A stretch of DNA of 64,000 bases from Tubulanus polymorphus (GCF_964204645.1 NC_134026.1:12178450-12242449); one strand, 5' to 3'. Positions 11,916-23,760 are shown, numbered from the stretch's first letter. Made by a program: numbers and translations. The notes: generated from the letters alone by a model not told the origin.

Positions 11916-12669
11916 CCCCTAGGCAGCTAACGCCCGAACCGACTTTTGATAGCGGCGCCGTAACATAGCGCCATCTGGCGAGACGCCATCATCTTTTTGC
12001 GGCAATAATCACTCAATCGCCTGAGGGACGGCTGTATGGGAATACCCGTGTATTTTCCCAGGTAAGTATTCCTCGTAAATACCAATTTTTGAACAAACTT
12101 GTAATATTTACTTCGAATACCCTGGGAAAATACACCATAGCCAGAATCTCAAAGAATGGAGGAGGGAGGCGACCAAAAGTCGATTTAAATTCTCTACACT
12201 TGCACACACCCTAAAACTCTCAGCAGAAAACCGCAACAAACCCCAGGTGAGCCGTGGAAAACCAAAAATCAGGGAGCTACCGTGTCGCTCCCTTTTCAGT
12301 TCCTAACTGTACTGGTACTTATAACATGCCTATTATGACCCCGTTACACTTGAGTCGAAACAGGAAATCAAACAACCCGGTGTCAACTGACTCCCGAATA
12401 CCTTAGTAAGGCACTGCCATTACCTCGATATTAACCTAAACCAGAAGATTTAAAAAAAATTAAACTCTATACGCAGCCTTGCCCAGGCTATATAAATGAA
12501 ATCATGATTCATGTCTAAACATAATACCTATAACAAAAGGATCCCTTACCACTAACTGTCTTAGGGTAACCTAGGCCCTGTAAAAGGTGCCCACAACTTA
12601 TATACATCAACTTTCTTATAGCTGAATACAGAAGAAACCCCTTCGTCCCCAGGACCTGGTTTAAAAAGG
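11916..12669. other. Flank of the DIRS-type element; inverted repeat
   Basis: No coding region is supported. Near 12046 the word GTATTTTCCCAGG occurs, and its reverse complement CCTGGGAAAATAC lies near 12120, giving a stem-loop arrangement of about 90 bp. It may belong to the terminal part of the DIRS-type element to the right, whose ends I could not define. Confidence 0.35.
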
Positions 12670-12774
12670 TCTAACTGGGCCTGATGTTTTTTGGGGGTTT
12701 TTGTACGCTTATTCGTTGTGCAGTATCAATTGGACCCAACGTGGATAGTGAGCCTAACTGTCCAGAAACGTCCT

Positions 12775-14685
12775 TCAAATGAAATGACGAGAAGGTAGAT
12801 GGAGACGTCCAGAAGGCTGAACGACAGACCTGTTCCAAGGAAGCCCTCTCGCCAAGTCGTCTTGAAATGTGGACACAAACACCGGACACCTCGCGTTGAA
12901 GCGAGTGGCAAACAGGTCAGCGTTCGGACTTCCAATTAGGGCCCTGACTTGATTGGCTACCCTGACGGCCAATGTCCCCTCGGTGGCTACTGGCTTGTCT
13001 TGGCCACCACATTCAGGCTGCCGGCCAGGTGGGATATCGAAAGAATAATCCCTTGAGCCTGGACCCAAGTCAGAATCTGAGCTGCTAAGTTGGATAATGC
13101 TGGGGACCTTGTTTCCCCTGGTTGAGCAGATAAGCCTTCACTGTTGAGTTGTCCGTTGACAGCCACACACGATGACCCCCTAACCTCCTTTTGTTTGTGT
13201 TTGTTTGAAGGCCTTTTGAACCGCTAACAGTTCCAGGTGATTTATGTGGAGATGAGCTTCTGCTCGAGACCAGTTCCCAGCTTTCTGAAGACCTTCTACA
13301 TGTGCTCCCCAGCCCTGATGGCTGGCATCTGTGAATAGATGTATCGGGGCCTTAAATGGTGCTAGGGAGGTGCCTCTTGTCAAGTTCTGTGCGAGAGTCC
13401 ACCACTCGAGGTCGGGGATTAGGTTCACCGGTGGTACCGGCAATAAGGTATCCCACTCTTCCCCTTCCGATCTCTAAGCTTGCTTCCAGAATCTTTGAAG
13501 AGGACTGCTCTGTAAACGACCGACCGGAACTACGAGTGCAACTGAACTCCTCTGGCCCAAAATCTGAGACCAGTAGCGAGCTGATCTGGGCGCCCCCGTT
13601 AGGAGACCGAGAACTGCCTCCCTCAGCTTTTGAACTCTGGCCGGTGCTGGTCTGACTAAGGCCTACGTCAGGTCGAAGTGCATACCTAGGTACGTGAACC
13701 TTTGAGAGGGGGTCAACTGGGACTTCTCTAAATTCACTATGAAACCTAATTGACGGATCAAGGCCAGGGTCTTGTCTAAGGCTTCCTTGCACTCTGCTTC
13801 CGAATTTTCCACAACCAGCCCGTCAATCGTCCAGGTAACAAAATATGCGAACTCCCTTCGACTGAAGGTGTTTCTGGACCCTTTTGACGAGAATGCCGTA
13901 GACCCAAGGGGCTGAACTCAGGCCGAAGGGCAGAGACCGAAATTGGTACGTTCTTCCCTCCAACGAAGTCTTAAATACTTCCTTGAGTTCTTGTGTATTG
14001 GTACTTGGAGGTATGCATCCTTCAGATCTATGGATGCTGCCCATTGGCCTGGTTTCAGCCCCTGAATCACCTCCTTGGGTGTTGTTAGCTTGAATTTTGG
14101 GGCTATGATATTCTTAAGCCCCCGGATGATTTTGGGACGGTGAAAATTCTTGAATACCATCCCGAAGATCCTAGAGGGATTTCTTCCAGCGATCTTTTTA
14201 AAAATCATCTCGTTGATCGCTGGCGTAACGTGGGACTCCTGCCCCCACTTTGGCCTCATTTCCACCGGCTGATGAGATAGATGCGGTTTGTGAACGAATT
14301 TCAGTCGGTATCCTTTGGAAACTATCTTTGTAGCCCAAGTGTCGCCAAATTTTTCTAGCCAGTGGGAAGAGGCGTCTTGAAGGCAAGAGCCCACTGGCCT
14401 GACATCTTCAACGGGTACCTGTGTTGGTGCGGCCACGAAAGGGCCGGTTGAGGCCCCTACGTAATCTAGCCCTACCCCTTTGGGGATTGTCATTATAAGA
14501 ACTTTGAGAAAAACTGTTATAATTGTTATTGTTGTTGCTTTGAGCTCCCTTGGAGCTTGTCCAACCCGCTTTTTGTAGCTAAATTTGCTGTTGTCTTGCG
14601 ATTGACTGTATCCAGGCTGATTTTCCGGTAAGTATCTGTAAGTAGAGTTATCGGCGTAATTACTAGGCTTTTTGGTGTCTTCCAT
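12775..14685 (-). pseudogene. DIRS-type reverse transcriptase-RNase H
   Basis: Spread over several minus-strand frames: 14685-13918 (connector, RT motif A), 14044-13823 (RT core to FCYLDD), 13792-13352 and 13443-13180 (thumb and RNase H; LFTDASHQGWGAH carries a catalytic Asp, and HINHLELLAVQKAF is typical of the RNase H helix), and 13068-12775 (RNase H C-terminus with NADLFATRFNARCPVFVS). The domain order is that of DIRS retrotransposons. At least three frameshifts separate the pieces, so it is inactive. Confidence 0.8.
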
Positions 14686-15225
14686 GACTGCCTGTCGGCC
14701 TTAGCCTGAGATTCTCTGATCTTGGTGCCCTCCGCATCGGCCGATGCACAGCATCCAGAGAAAACCCGTGAGGAATTGCCCAGCGGTGCTCTGTATAGTG
14801 CTACTTTCACCGGTTCTGGAAGTTTGGAGTCGGCTAACAAGCTATATCTCCTGACCAAGGCTAGGTTAGCCTGGATCCTTATACCCAAAGGTACTTGGTG
14901 ACACAACGCCTTGGCCATAGACTGTAGAATTCTCTCTATGGTCGTTACGTGTTCGGACATTGTCCCTGGGTCCGGATTATCCTGGACCAGTTGAGATTTT
15001 ACTTTTTCTAACTCGCCGTGCATGGCAACCAGTGAAATATCTTGGAAAGAAGCGATTTGACAAATGCTTCGAGCTAATCGGTTCAACGCTCCCATTGCTT
15101 GTTTTGGTAAAGTGTAGGTGGGCGGTGGTTTTTTGGGTAGTCCTATCGTAGTTGACCCATCGGAGTCTAACTCAAAGCGTGGTTTGAATCCGGGGTCATC
15201 AGCACCTGGTGTGGCGTAATAATAA

Positions 15226-15444
15226 CGGTTCCTGAACTTCGCTGAAAAAGCTGAAACGCTGAAATAAAAACGCGGAAATTTCAGGCAATTTCCGAAAAAT
15301 GCCTAAATTTCAGGGAATTCCCGAAAAACGCTGAAATCGTGCTAGGTACCGACAAAACACGTTTTGAAAATTTTTCCGGGCCGGTGTCCGCTGCCGAGTC
15401 CTGAACCGTGTTTTAGTCTTTACCTCCGGTGACCGAGACATGCC
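15226..15444 (+). repeat. Left terminal inverted repeat of the MULE-like element
   Basis: Pairs with 17855-18079. The outer part holds short internal repeats of GCTGAAA and TTTCAG words. The inner part (TCTTTACCTCCGGTGACCGA) is still recognisable in the right arm with several substitutions. Divergence between arms is modest. Confidence 0.85.
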
Positions 15445-17854
15445 TTAAGGTAGTCGTCATGTTCGACTTGATCGATTGCGGATGGCATCAGACCACAATT
15501 AGGTTAGTAGCTCGAAGATGCGTAGGGTCAGACCCCAAAAATAGTACCTAGAGTGAAGAAGAGGTCCGTTGCCATAATTTCTGCAAATGGGATAGGTAAC
15601 GAATTTCGTTAATATGTATGAAATCCATCGAACCTGAGGGACAGATTGATGATGAAATGAGGGATTCCCTGGACTTTTTTGCTTGGAGTAAGGGTACCAA
15701 ACACGGTGGGGGATTCCCTTAGATATTGGGCTCGGATGTACAGGCATACCTGTACTGGGATACCCCTCCTTTCTAAAGGTTTGATTATTTCAAAAGTTAG
15801 GTTGGGTATGTGGGGCGAAAACCACTTCAGTGTGTAGCTTAAGATGCTGGCCTATGAGCCATAAGCAGGATTTCCCCTGAATTTACGCGCTTATATGTGA
15901 ACTAAACTCTCGAATTTCTTGTTTTTACTATAGGATATAGAAGATTTTGGAATAGTGGTGTGAGCTCGGATTGCGTGGATTGTTAGATGTGTTTTTTGTT
16001 TTATGTGCAAATACCGGTACGATCTAACAATGAAGTTATCACTTCATTTGAATAAATTCTTAATTACAGTTATATTATTTCTCAATATTTTTTCTTATGT
16101 TTGGTGATTTCTTGCAACTTATCATACAAGTAGTTGCTGAATGTAAAGTACAGTTAGGCTGAACCCGATAACCGAAATTAAGTGCTAGCATGGAACTTAT
16201 GATTATTTTGATTCTATTTTCGGTGTCATGGAAATTCGTTAATAAAGGTTCAACCGTCATAGTATTCTGTACTTAGCATTGCTACGATTGGGTGCCATAT
16301 TTCTACAAGGAGGAAGGAGTCTTGAAGTGTCTTTCGTTCCCGGGTAGGGTACGGGGTAAATCCTGGTTTACTTTTATCTTTCAACTTGCTGGAGACTACT
16401 ATCTGCAATGTATTGCATGTTTTGATATGTCTGGCTTATAAGAGTCGAACGACATTTTCCCATACACAGGCTTGGTTTTAGTGTAGATGATGTGTAGAAG
16501 TGTAGAAGGCTAGGCACTGCACATTGTGGATTGACTGGAACTCTAAACTCACAAAAGTAAACGTGTCAACTAGAAAGATCCAATAATTGGACGTTTGTCA
16601 AACTATATTTAACAGCTTAAAATAATACATAACACATTGTAATAATACAATAATACATTGTGCAAGAGTACACAAAGGAAATTAGTTCTTACATTATATC
16701 AGAATCAATAGTTCGCTTAACTCGGGCTTGAATTCTGGTTCCATTGCTTCATATTCTAATGAAATCCACTAGTATGCCTTCGAATATCGCTTAGGTTAAG
16801 ACTAAAAATTTGGTACCAGGAAAACGGGGAAGTAAAGTGGGTGTACTGTACATCCGCAATTGACTTATTTCTCTCTGGTTGAATCAAGTTATTACTGAAA
16901 TAGCATTCGAATAGCCATTTTATTTTTAGAAATTGTCTCGTTCAGCTATCCTGCTGCAAATTTCGCAGTTGAAGTTTACTGGTTCCATCTGATTTCTCAG
17001 TATCTCAAAAAATTTGCACATTCTTACCCCGAAAAAGGTGCATTTAAGTAGGAAATAAAAGAATAGTGGCTAATACACCTTGGACTATATAGCCTATGGG
17101 GTGGGTGGGCCTAGTTTGAAAGCACTGAGGTCCGAGGGAACAGCACTAAAAACAGCAAAATACAGCACAATAAATACTGAAATTAAACTTACAAACACCC
17201 AGTACTTGAGATGATGTACTTGACAAGAAGTGTGTCCAGCTAAGCAAATCAACTTTGTCTATGATTCTTCCTTTTATAGATACAGTAGTAGTCTAAAAAT
17301 AAGAATCGGTACATATTTCTAACAGTAGGTATGTCATTTCTTCAAAAAAAACTAATTATTATCACACCACAGCAAATAAATTATTCACAGTTTTAGAATG
17401 GTTTGCCCGATTTAGATTAATCGGTTGATGCTAACTAGTATGACCCATACGTAGGGGCCTACTGCATGCCACTGGCGTCAATCCATTCCATTCCACGGTG
17501 AATTGAAAAGAAATTTAATCAGATCTCTTTTGTCCAAAAGCTGCATCATTTATATAACTAGCTATCAAATTTAATTTACCTCCTTCAGAGGATACCATAG
17601 TCCGACGTGTTGACTAAGAAAAGTTGCTTCTGACGTAATCATGTTTTATACATGAACGGTGAGATAAGATTTTTGCGTCTTGCAGAAGTAATATTCTTGG
17701 AATATTGAGCATAGTGTTTAAGTTGGCTTGCACGGTTCGTGAATGAGTTTTCCTCATTATGCTGCCTGTATACATTTAAACATCCGGATTTCAAGGAAAT
17801 TAATTTGTCCAACAAATGGCCCTCTAGAAGTATACTCCCCACATACTGTCCATG

Positions 17855-18079
17855 CATGTCTCTGTTACCAAAGGTAGAGACTAAAACACGGTTCAGGACT
17901 CGGCAGCGGACACCGGCGCGGAAAATATTTCAAAACGTATATTATCGGTACCTAGCACGATTTCAGCGTTTTTCGGGAATTCCCTGAAATTTCGGCGTTT
18001 TTCGGAAATTCCCTGATATTTCAGCGTTTTTATTTCAGCGTTTCAGTGTTTCAGCTTTTTCAGCGAAGTTCAGGAACCG
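17855..18079 (-). repeat. Right terminal inverted repeat of the MULE-like element
   Basis: Reverse-complement partner of 15226-15444, ending GGAACCG followed by the TAATAATAA target duplication. Shared inner words include ACTAAAACACGG and GACACCGGC, the latter with a one-base difference on the left. Confidence 0.85.
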
Positions 18080-18844
18080 TAATAATAAGTCTTGTACCCC
18101 GATATGGGCGGGTACAAGGGAGAGAAAAATTTTGAATCCTTCATGCCTGCCTCTAATGGAGGATAATCCAAGTGTTGTCGGTACGCTTACCACCCCACAG
18201 TGTCGTGTCCAAAGTCTCGGGCTATTCTTCTCTATATGCAGAATGTGGTGCCAAAACTAACTCTTCGGTGTCGTCGGATGGACTGAATATTTTGGCGGCC
18301 GACCCTCTAGGCTGGGTGGGTTTAGGTTTGGCCTTGGTACCTCCATATCTGGAGAAAACTTCTTTTACTAAGTCCTTGAATGGAATGTCCCCCGTCCCTC
18401 CATTGTGGATGGTGACGGAGAGCACGATCCGTCCCTGGTTAGATCAGGATCTTCTGGATCACGAGATTTTTCCTCGTCAGAAAATTCGTTGACATCATCC
18501 AACACTAACCCATCTATTGGGTTGCAGGACGGCTATGGGCGGCCATCCCCGCCAAAAAGACAAACTTCCTGTGTTCGTGAAAATGACATGAATGCGTGAA
18601 AATGTCAGTAGGTGGCGCTGTTTATCAAAAAGATAAACTCGTGTTTTCGTAAAAAAGACATCGATGCATAAAAATATCTGTAGGTGGCGATACTAGAGCA
18701 TAGTTGTAAACCGGAAATCAATTACTTTGAATAGATAAAATAAAATTAATTGAAATTGAATCGAGGTCGTGTGGATAAACATTCTTATGAATAAAGTCAA
18801 AGATCCGTGATCTGTCGTCAATCGGCCCACACCACTCCACAACT

Positions 18845-20880
18845 ATGGATGAAAGTCTAAATGCGCAACAATATTTCATGCGGAAATTATCGCACTTAAT
18901 TGAACAATTAAGTTTCACGAATGATTATGATTCGCTTATACACCAGCTTGACAGATTAACCAGAGATATGATTCAGTTCAATTTCGACGATGCTGCAATA
19001 ATTGTTGCAAGAGCGCTTGATGTAATGAAAAACAATTCAAAATTACTCACTGATGATAGTACTGCTGTCAATAATGTACCAATGACTACCAGAGGGTTCG
19101 TTAAGGTTCTATGTAGGCAAGTTGTTTTAAGAATTTGATATAGGGCCTAATGCCGACGCAGCATATTATTCCAGCTAGGCCTAATGCTATTTTGTCGACA
19201 TATCTACTAGATTAGATATTTATTGCGGTTTAGGGTCCGTTTTTGGCTTAAAGGCACAGGGGCTTAACACATAAAGTTTTTGTCCCCAGTATCAATACCC
19301 ACTTGTATCCCGGATCAAAATACTATTAAGAGAATATTCCATTTTTAATCTTAGCACCAATCTAAATTTTAGATTATTTTGAATATGGCTTTTGTCAATT
19401 ATTCTCTTTAAATCTCGCTTTCAGAAAATCAATTTACAGTCAATCAGATGGCTGAAATTATGAGAATTAGTAAACGTACTATTGAGAGAAGGATGCAACA
19501 GTTTGGTATATCAATGAGCCAATCGTATTCTAAACTTACAGATGAACAACTGGATTTCAAAGTGATAGCAATATTGAAAAACTTTCCTAACTCAGGTAAA
19601 AAAATCTGATTACATGTCCATGTATATGTAGTTTAAAATTATTATCTTGTGTTCCCCTCGCTCTCACCTCCGAATCTCCCTCTCTATACGCAGGGTTCGA
19701 TAATTAATCTTTTTCAAGGGGAGTAAAGACAAGTGTATCGGCACATTTGCTGTCCGCTGGCCATAGATTACAGAGGAGTCGTGTCAGGCAGTCTATGTGG
19801 CGTGTTGAGGAAGTGAAATAAGAAGTTTACAGCATAGAATTAAGCACAGAGCTTACAGTGTACATGGGCCCTTGTACTTGTGGCATATTGATGGGTACCA
19901 TAAACTTATAAGGTAAGTTGGCAATGATATCTCTCATATAAGGAAGCGTTCAAAAAGTATGTACAAAATATCCTGATCCGCTGGTACGTACCATGCAAAT
20001 ACCCCACCCCTCCACCCAGGTATTGATGAATTCTTATCAATATTGTTATTTGGTGTACAAGAGTCAACTAAACTTAAGAACCATATATATCATCATGAAA
20101 GAGATACATGTATGAAGATACATCTTGCATTTCAAACTTATTTTTCATTACAGATGGAATTTCGTTGTTCATGGTGGAGTTGATGGATATAGCAGGGCCA
20201 TTGTATATCTGTCCTGAAGTGACAACAACCGTTCAGAAACTGTACTGAACGTATGTGGGGAAGCTGTTCAAGTGTGGGGATTACCAGTCAGAGTAAGAGC
20301 TAATCATGGTTCTGAAATGTAGATGTAAAAAGGTTCATGTTTAGCCACCCATTGCGCGGACCTGATAGATCACCTTTTATCGTAGGTCGATCAGTACAAG
20401 GATTGAACGCCGTTGGCGTGACTTATATGAAGCAGTTAGATCAACGTTCTATGAGCTTTTTTATAATCTTGAAAGAATTGGTGTTTTGGACTTAAAAATG
20501 ATGTACATATGTTTTGCTTGCATTATGTTTTCCTGCCCAAAATAAATCATATGCTGAAAAAATTGGTTGATATGTGGAACAATCACAAAGTCAGGACTGC
20601 AAGAAACTTGACACCACTTCAGCAATTCATAAGTGGTCCAATACATCAGGACAATCATCTAGATGAGTTAATAGATGATTATGGGAGAGAAAACAATGCT
20701 CCAATACCAGCTAATGAAGAAGAATACACTGTCAATGTAGATGGTAAATTCCTAAAGCTTTGTGATTTTGATATGTTAAATCTAAAAGCCACCATAGATC
20801 CATATCAGGGGTTAGATGCAGATATTTTGGATTATAATATTTATCTTCAAACTGTTGAATTTGTAAAAAAATTGCGTTGA
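18845..20880 (+). pseudogene. Four-exon integrase-core (rve-like) gene, decayed
   Basis: Probable exons: 18845 to about 19100 (N-terminal helical region, weakest), 19425-19595 (helix-turn-helix-like MAEIMRISKRTIERRM), 19694-19912 (ends with LYLWHIDGYHKLI, the first catalytic Asp region) and 20154-20880 (VVHGGVDGYSR, NNRSETVL, WGLPVRVR, then RIERRWRDLYEAVRS with the candidate Glu). Exons 2-4 have AG before and GT after at the right phase: TTTCAG before 19425, GGTAAA after 19595, CGCAG before 19694, GGTAAGT after 19912, ACAG before 20154. Breaks: frameshift in exon 3, TGA at 20215, a TAG near 20324, and frameshifts near 20390 and 20500. It resembles multi-exon animal genes with an integrase catalytic core, whether Ginger-like transposon or domesticated. 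The precise family is uncertain. Confidence 0.7.
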
Positions 20881-21419
20881 TACCCTCTCAGAGTCCGAGT
20901 AAACATATAATCCTTGTTGAAAATATGGATTATTTGGCATTGCATTTACTTTATTTGTATTATCATAGTTGTATTCATATTTTACCTGTACGTCTAGCTT
21001 AAATCTTTAACATCTGACCAATAGCTGTAATTATCATCTCTGATAATTGAATCTACATCACTGTAGGCTGCATCAAAGTAATAAAGCAGTTCAAATGGAA
21101 GGAAGTCTGGCTCGTTTCCCTCTGTGTTTCTCCCCCTCGGGCCTATGGAATATTTGACAGTTATACCAACAACCAAATAAGGCTAAAAAGTTATACCTTG
21201 TTTCTCATAATCTTGGGTGTCACCTATGTAAGTAATAACTGTTGGTTCTGTTATCTTTAGTAGCATGATTTACTGGGTATATATGGTATTTACCGGCTGG
21301 GTCAACTTTTAAGGCTCGGCAGATTTGGTTTTATTGGTTGCGCCAGTCTTGAATCCACAGGTATAATTTATAAATAACTACCTATCTTGTTTTATACTGG
21401 ATCACAAAATAGTATGACA
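20881..21419. other. No gene seen
   Basis: AT-rich sequence downstream of the decayed integrase-core gene. It may include that gene's 3' untranslated region; nothing specific is recognised. Confidence 0.4.
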
Positions 21420-21870
21420 TGAATTAAGAATATCAAACCTTTATTATGCTGTATACATGGCAGATTATCTATATTGCATTGAATATATAAATGTATATGT
21501 ACATTCATAGATTTATGTAGACTATGTAGGTCAAAACAATACAAAAATATCGTGTTTTTAGTATATCAAAATTATAGTGAGATATGAATTAAGAAGATTA
21601 AACCCGTTATTTTGCAGTATTACATTGTGTATATATTGCATCCAATGTATATGTACATTCATAGATATATCTAGACTCTAAAAACAATACTGGTAGGCTT
21701 AGAAAAATAGTGTTTTTAACATACTACAGCACAAAATTATAGTCAGCTATGAATTAAGAAGATTAAACATGTTATTTTGCAGTATTACATTGTGTATATA
21801 TTGCATCCAATGTATATGTACATTCATAAATATATCTAGACTATTTAGGCTAACAACAATACTGGTAGGC
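21420..21870. repeat. Three-copy tandem repeat, unit about 165 bp
   Basis: GAATTAAGAA followed by an AAAC(C) context starts units at about 21422, 21586 and 21752. Each continues with a TTGTGTATATATTGCA-like stretch and TGTATATGTACATTCAT. The second and third copies are close to identical; the first is more divergent. Confidence 0.8.
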
Positions 21871-21914
21871 TTACTAGTTGTGAATGAGGATACAAACCAT
21901 ATGAACAATATGAA

Positions 21915-22650
21915 CATAGGGGTCCAAGGATTCCATGCCTACTTAAGAAGTGGTTTTGAAATGCTTGAGAATCTGACAATTTCAATATTAAACATCTACA
22001 GAAACTAATGTCTTTGAAACTTGCCACAATCATTGAAATACTATACAGTATCATCATTCAATGCCCTCTGCTGAGTGTATGAGAACAAAAAATAGGGGTC
22101 CAGGGAGACCACGCCCAATATTGTAAGCAATGACCTCACAATTAATTCACCACAATCATAGAACATGTCATGAGCTACAATTTTGCAATTGATTGTGGTT
22201 ACAAAATATGCCTAGGCACCAATAAAATAGGAAAATACTAAGTTATAATGACCTTGACCATACAACATATCACAAGCTACAACCCCCTGGTGGCGAGAAC
22301 AAAACCTGGGTAAAGAAATTCCCCAATTCCACGTGAGGAGATGAATACTATGACAGTGATACTATTTATCAAATATCAAGATTATAGGTCAAAACCTGTC
22401 GATATATTTCTTCAAATCCTTTTTTACTAGGACTGATGAAACTAAGATGGCCGCCAATATCGTCACGCTTGACTGATCAAAGAATCTGTCAGAAGAGCTC
22501 TTCTTAAAGTAAAACCATCGCGAATTTCAATGAAATGGCAAACCATTCGGAAGCTACTGGTCTGGGAATTCAGGGCAAAAATTACCTTTGTGGGCACGAA
22601 AAAGGTCACATGACGGCCATCTTTGGCCAATCAACCCAAGTTTTCTTACG
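21915..22650. repeat. Second, decayed copy of the 1.7-kb repeat family
   Basis: Shares with 9269-10963 the opening block (AGGGGTCCA, CCATGCC, AAGTGGTTTTGAAATG-like), the ACCACAATCATAGAACATGTC block, the ACAATTTTGCAATTGATTGT block and the later AAGATGGCCGCCAAT segment. It is shorter and rearranged. It ends close to the palindrome at 22659. Confidence 0.7.
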
Positions 22651-22658
22651 TTGATACA

Positions 22659-22825
22659 AGTAATAGGGGTTTAGTTGTTCTAGATCAAAGGTCGACCGGT
22701 CGAGAAATTTTCCAAATGTGAAATAACAATAATTTCTACTTGAATTAGTCGCGCACACTCCTAATTCAAGTAGAAATTATTATTATTTAACATTTGGAAA
22801 ACCTAGAACAACTAAACCCCTATTA
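22659..22825. repeat. Palindromic element terminus (relic D)
   Basis: A 167-bp imperfect palindrome. The arms begin AGTAATAGGGG and end CCCCTATTACT. The inner stem contains TAATTTCTACTTGAATTAG and its complement around a loop of about 12 bases (TCGCGCACACTC). Only the left arm has the block CAAAGGTCGACCGGTCGAG, which corresponds to the terminal block of Mav1 and relic A. Such a sequence would fold into a long hairpin in single-stranded or cruciform form. Confidence 0.8.
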
Positions 22826-23072
22826 CTCTTAAAATATTCATATGCATGAATAAAATATATATGAATAACATTTAAATTGACGGATTATTCGATATAAAAG
22901 TGTGAGCTCTTATAGAATAGATATATAGATATATTTTAAACATTATTTCAATATTCATATTTGTATGAGTTAGATTTTTAATCATTAAAAGTGTTAGTAA
23001 AGTGTGATTGAAATAATACATATATAAATCATTGAACTTCTAAAATCAATTTAGTAAAAATATGTATAATAA

Positions 23073-23741
23073 ATGGAATCAGAACAACCACAAACTATCA
23101 ATATTACAAATAACACCGGCGTTATAAATATATACTACAAGAAGTGTTCTAAATGTGAATTAGATAAATTAGCTTTAACAGAATTTAGTAAGCGTAAGAT
23201 TAGCAAAGATGGTTTTCAATATTGCTGTAAAACTTGTACTAAACTATATACCAAACAGTATCGAGAAGATAATATAGAACATTATAATTATTATATGGCA
23301 GAATATATGAGAGAAAGATATAAAACAGATCTTAATTTTAGATTGAAACAATGCTTAAGATCTAGATTAACACAATTATTCAACAAAGAAACGCATTCAG
23401 AAACATTATCTAATTTGTTGGGTTGTTCAGATGAATTTCTCAAATCATGGATTATATTTCAATTCGATAGTCAAATGAATATAGATAATTATGAAGATTA
23501 TTTTCATATTGATCACGTGTTGCCGATTTCTAAATTTGACATGAGTGATGATTTTGATAAGAAGCTAATCTGGAACTGGAGAAATTTAAGGCCTTTAGAA
23601 AAGAAAGAAAATATAATTAAATCTAACAAACTAGATATGAAATTATATTTAGATCAACTGGATAAAGCAAAGACATTTGTTGAATTATGCAATAGTATTT
23701 CACAGAATCAACCGCATTCTGAGGTTTTAATCAGTGGTTAG
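23073..23741 (+). CDS. HNH endonuclease (relic D), intact
   Basis: A 222-aa protein starting in a TAAATGG context. Two CxxC pairs (KKCSKCE, CCKTC) near residues 24-55 form a zinc ribbon. The HNH nuclease motif is FHIDHVLPISKF, followed by WNWRNLRPLEKKEN, which supplies the central Asn and C-terminal part. It is expected to be a metal-dependent DNA nuclease. It is nearly identical in plan to the 220-aa Mav1 protein, with a two-residue insertion after ELDK. Its reading frame is intact although all other element genes are absent here, which suggests recent arrival or retained activity. Possible roles are end processing, homing or host DNA cleavage; the sequence does not decide between them. Confidence 0.85.
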   Translation: MESEQPQTINITNNTGVINIYYKKCSKCELDKLALTEFSKRKISKDGFQYCCKTCTKLYTKQYREDNIEHYNYYMAEYMRERYKTDLNFRLKQCLRSRLTQLFNKETHSETLSNLLGCSDEFLKSWIIFQFDSQMNIDNYEDYFHIDHVLPISKFDMSDDFDKKLIWNWRNLRPLEKKENIIKSNKLDMKLYLDQLDKAKTFVELCNSISQNQPHSEVLISG

Positions 23742-23760
23742 AAAGCTGGCAATTCTATTT

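Larger units (their letters stand above)
15226..18079. mobile_element. Long-TIR DNA element with 9-bp target duplication (MULE-like)
   Basis: A 2854-bp insertion bounded by inverted repeats of about 220 bp (15226-15444 and 17855-18079). The outer ends read CGGTTCCTGAACTTC and GAAGTTCAGGAACCG. It is flanked by identical TAATAATAA at 15217-15225 and 18080-18088. A 9-bp duplication with long TIRs is the usual signature of Mutator-like elements. No transposase-like ORF was recognised inside, so it is probably non-autonomous. It interrupts the DIRS gag frame and is therefore younger than that element. Confidence 0.85.
12670..18600 (-). mobile_element. DIRS-type retrotransposon relic
   Basis: Minus-strand order is gag-like ORF (18600-14526, interrupted), then reverse transcriptase and RNase H (14685 down to 12775). 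The RT is of the DIRS kind: motif A in SIDLKDAYLQVPIH, followed by the LPFGLSSAPWVYG block and catalytic FCYLDD. A tyrosine recombinase, expected downstream in DIRS elements, was not recognised, and no terminal repeats were defined. The base composition is clearly more GC-rich than the Maverick relics on either side. A 2.85-kb DNA element sits inside gag. Confidence 0.75.
14526..18600 (-). pseudogene. DIRS-type gag-like ORF, split by a DNA transposon
   Basis: The downstream part (15216-14526) and the upstream part (18600-18089) are one reading frame separated by the insertion 15226-18079. Joining the flanks across the target duplication keeps the frame, with the duplicated TTATTATTA read as part of the protein. 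The downstream portion reads through a Pro-rich stretch into a helical region (MGALNRLARSICQIASFQD...). The overlap with the RT frame at 14526-14685 suggests expression by frameshift or reinitiation. The upstream part has a frameshift near 18425-18400. Confidence 0.7.
22659..23760 (+). mobile_element. Maverick relic D: terminus plus HNH gene only
   Basis: Holds a palindromic terminus (22659-22825), a leader whose start (CTTAAAATATTCATAT) matches the one in Mav1 at 48110, and a complete HNH gene. Similarity to Mav1 stops just after the HNH stop codon. None of the integrase, ATPase or other left-block genes follow. It is a truncated element, or a separately mobile end module. Confidence 0.7.

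Noticed and set aside
13356-13655. Plus-strand open frame of 99 codons.
   Set aside because: Antisense to the DIRS reverse transcriptase-RNase H region, whose motifs are unambiguous.
22737-22785. TAATTTCTACTTGAATTAG resembles the stem sequence of Cas12a-type CRISPR repeats.
   Set aside because: It occurs once as part of a palindrome, with no spacer array, no cas-like genes and an animal genomic setting. Similarity is short and due to AT-richness.
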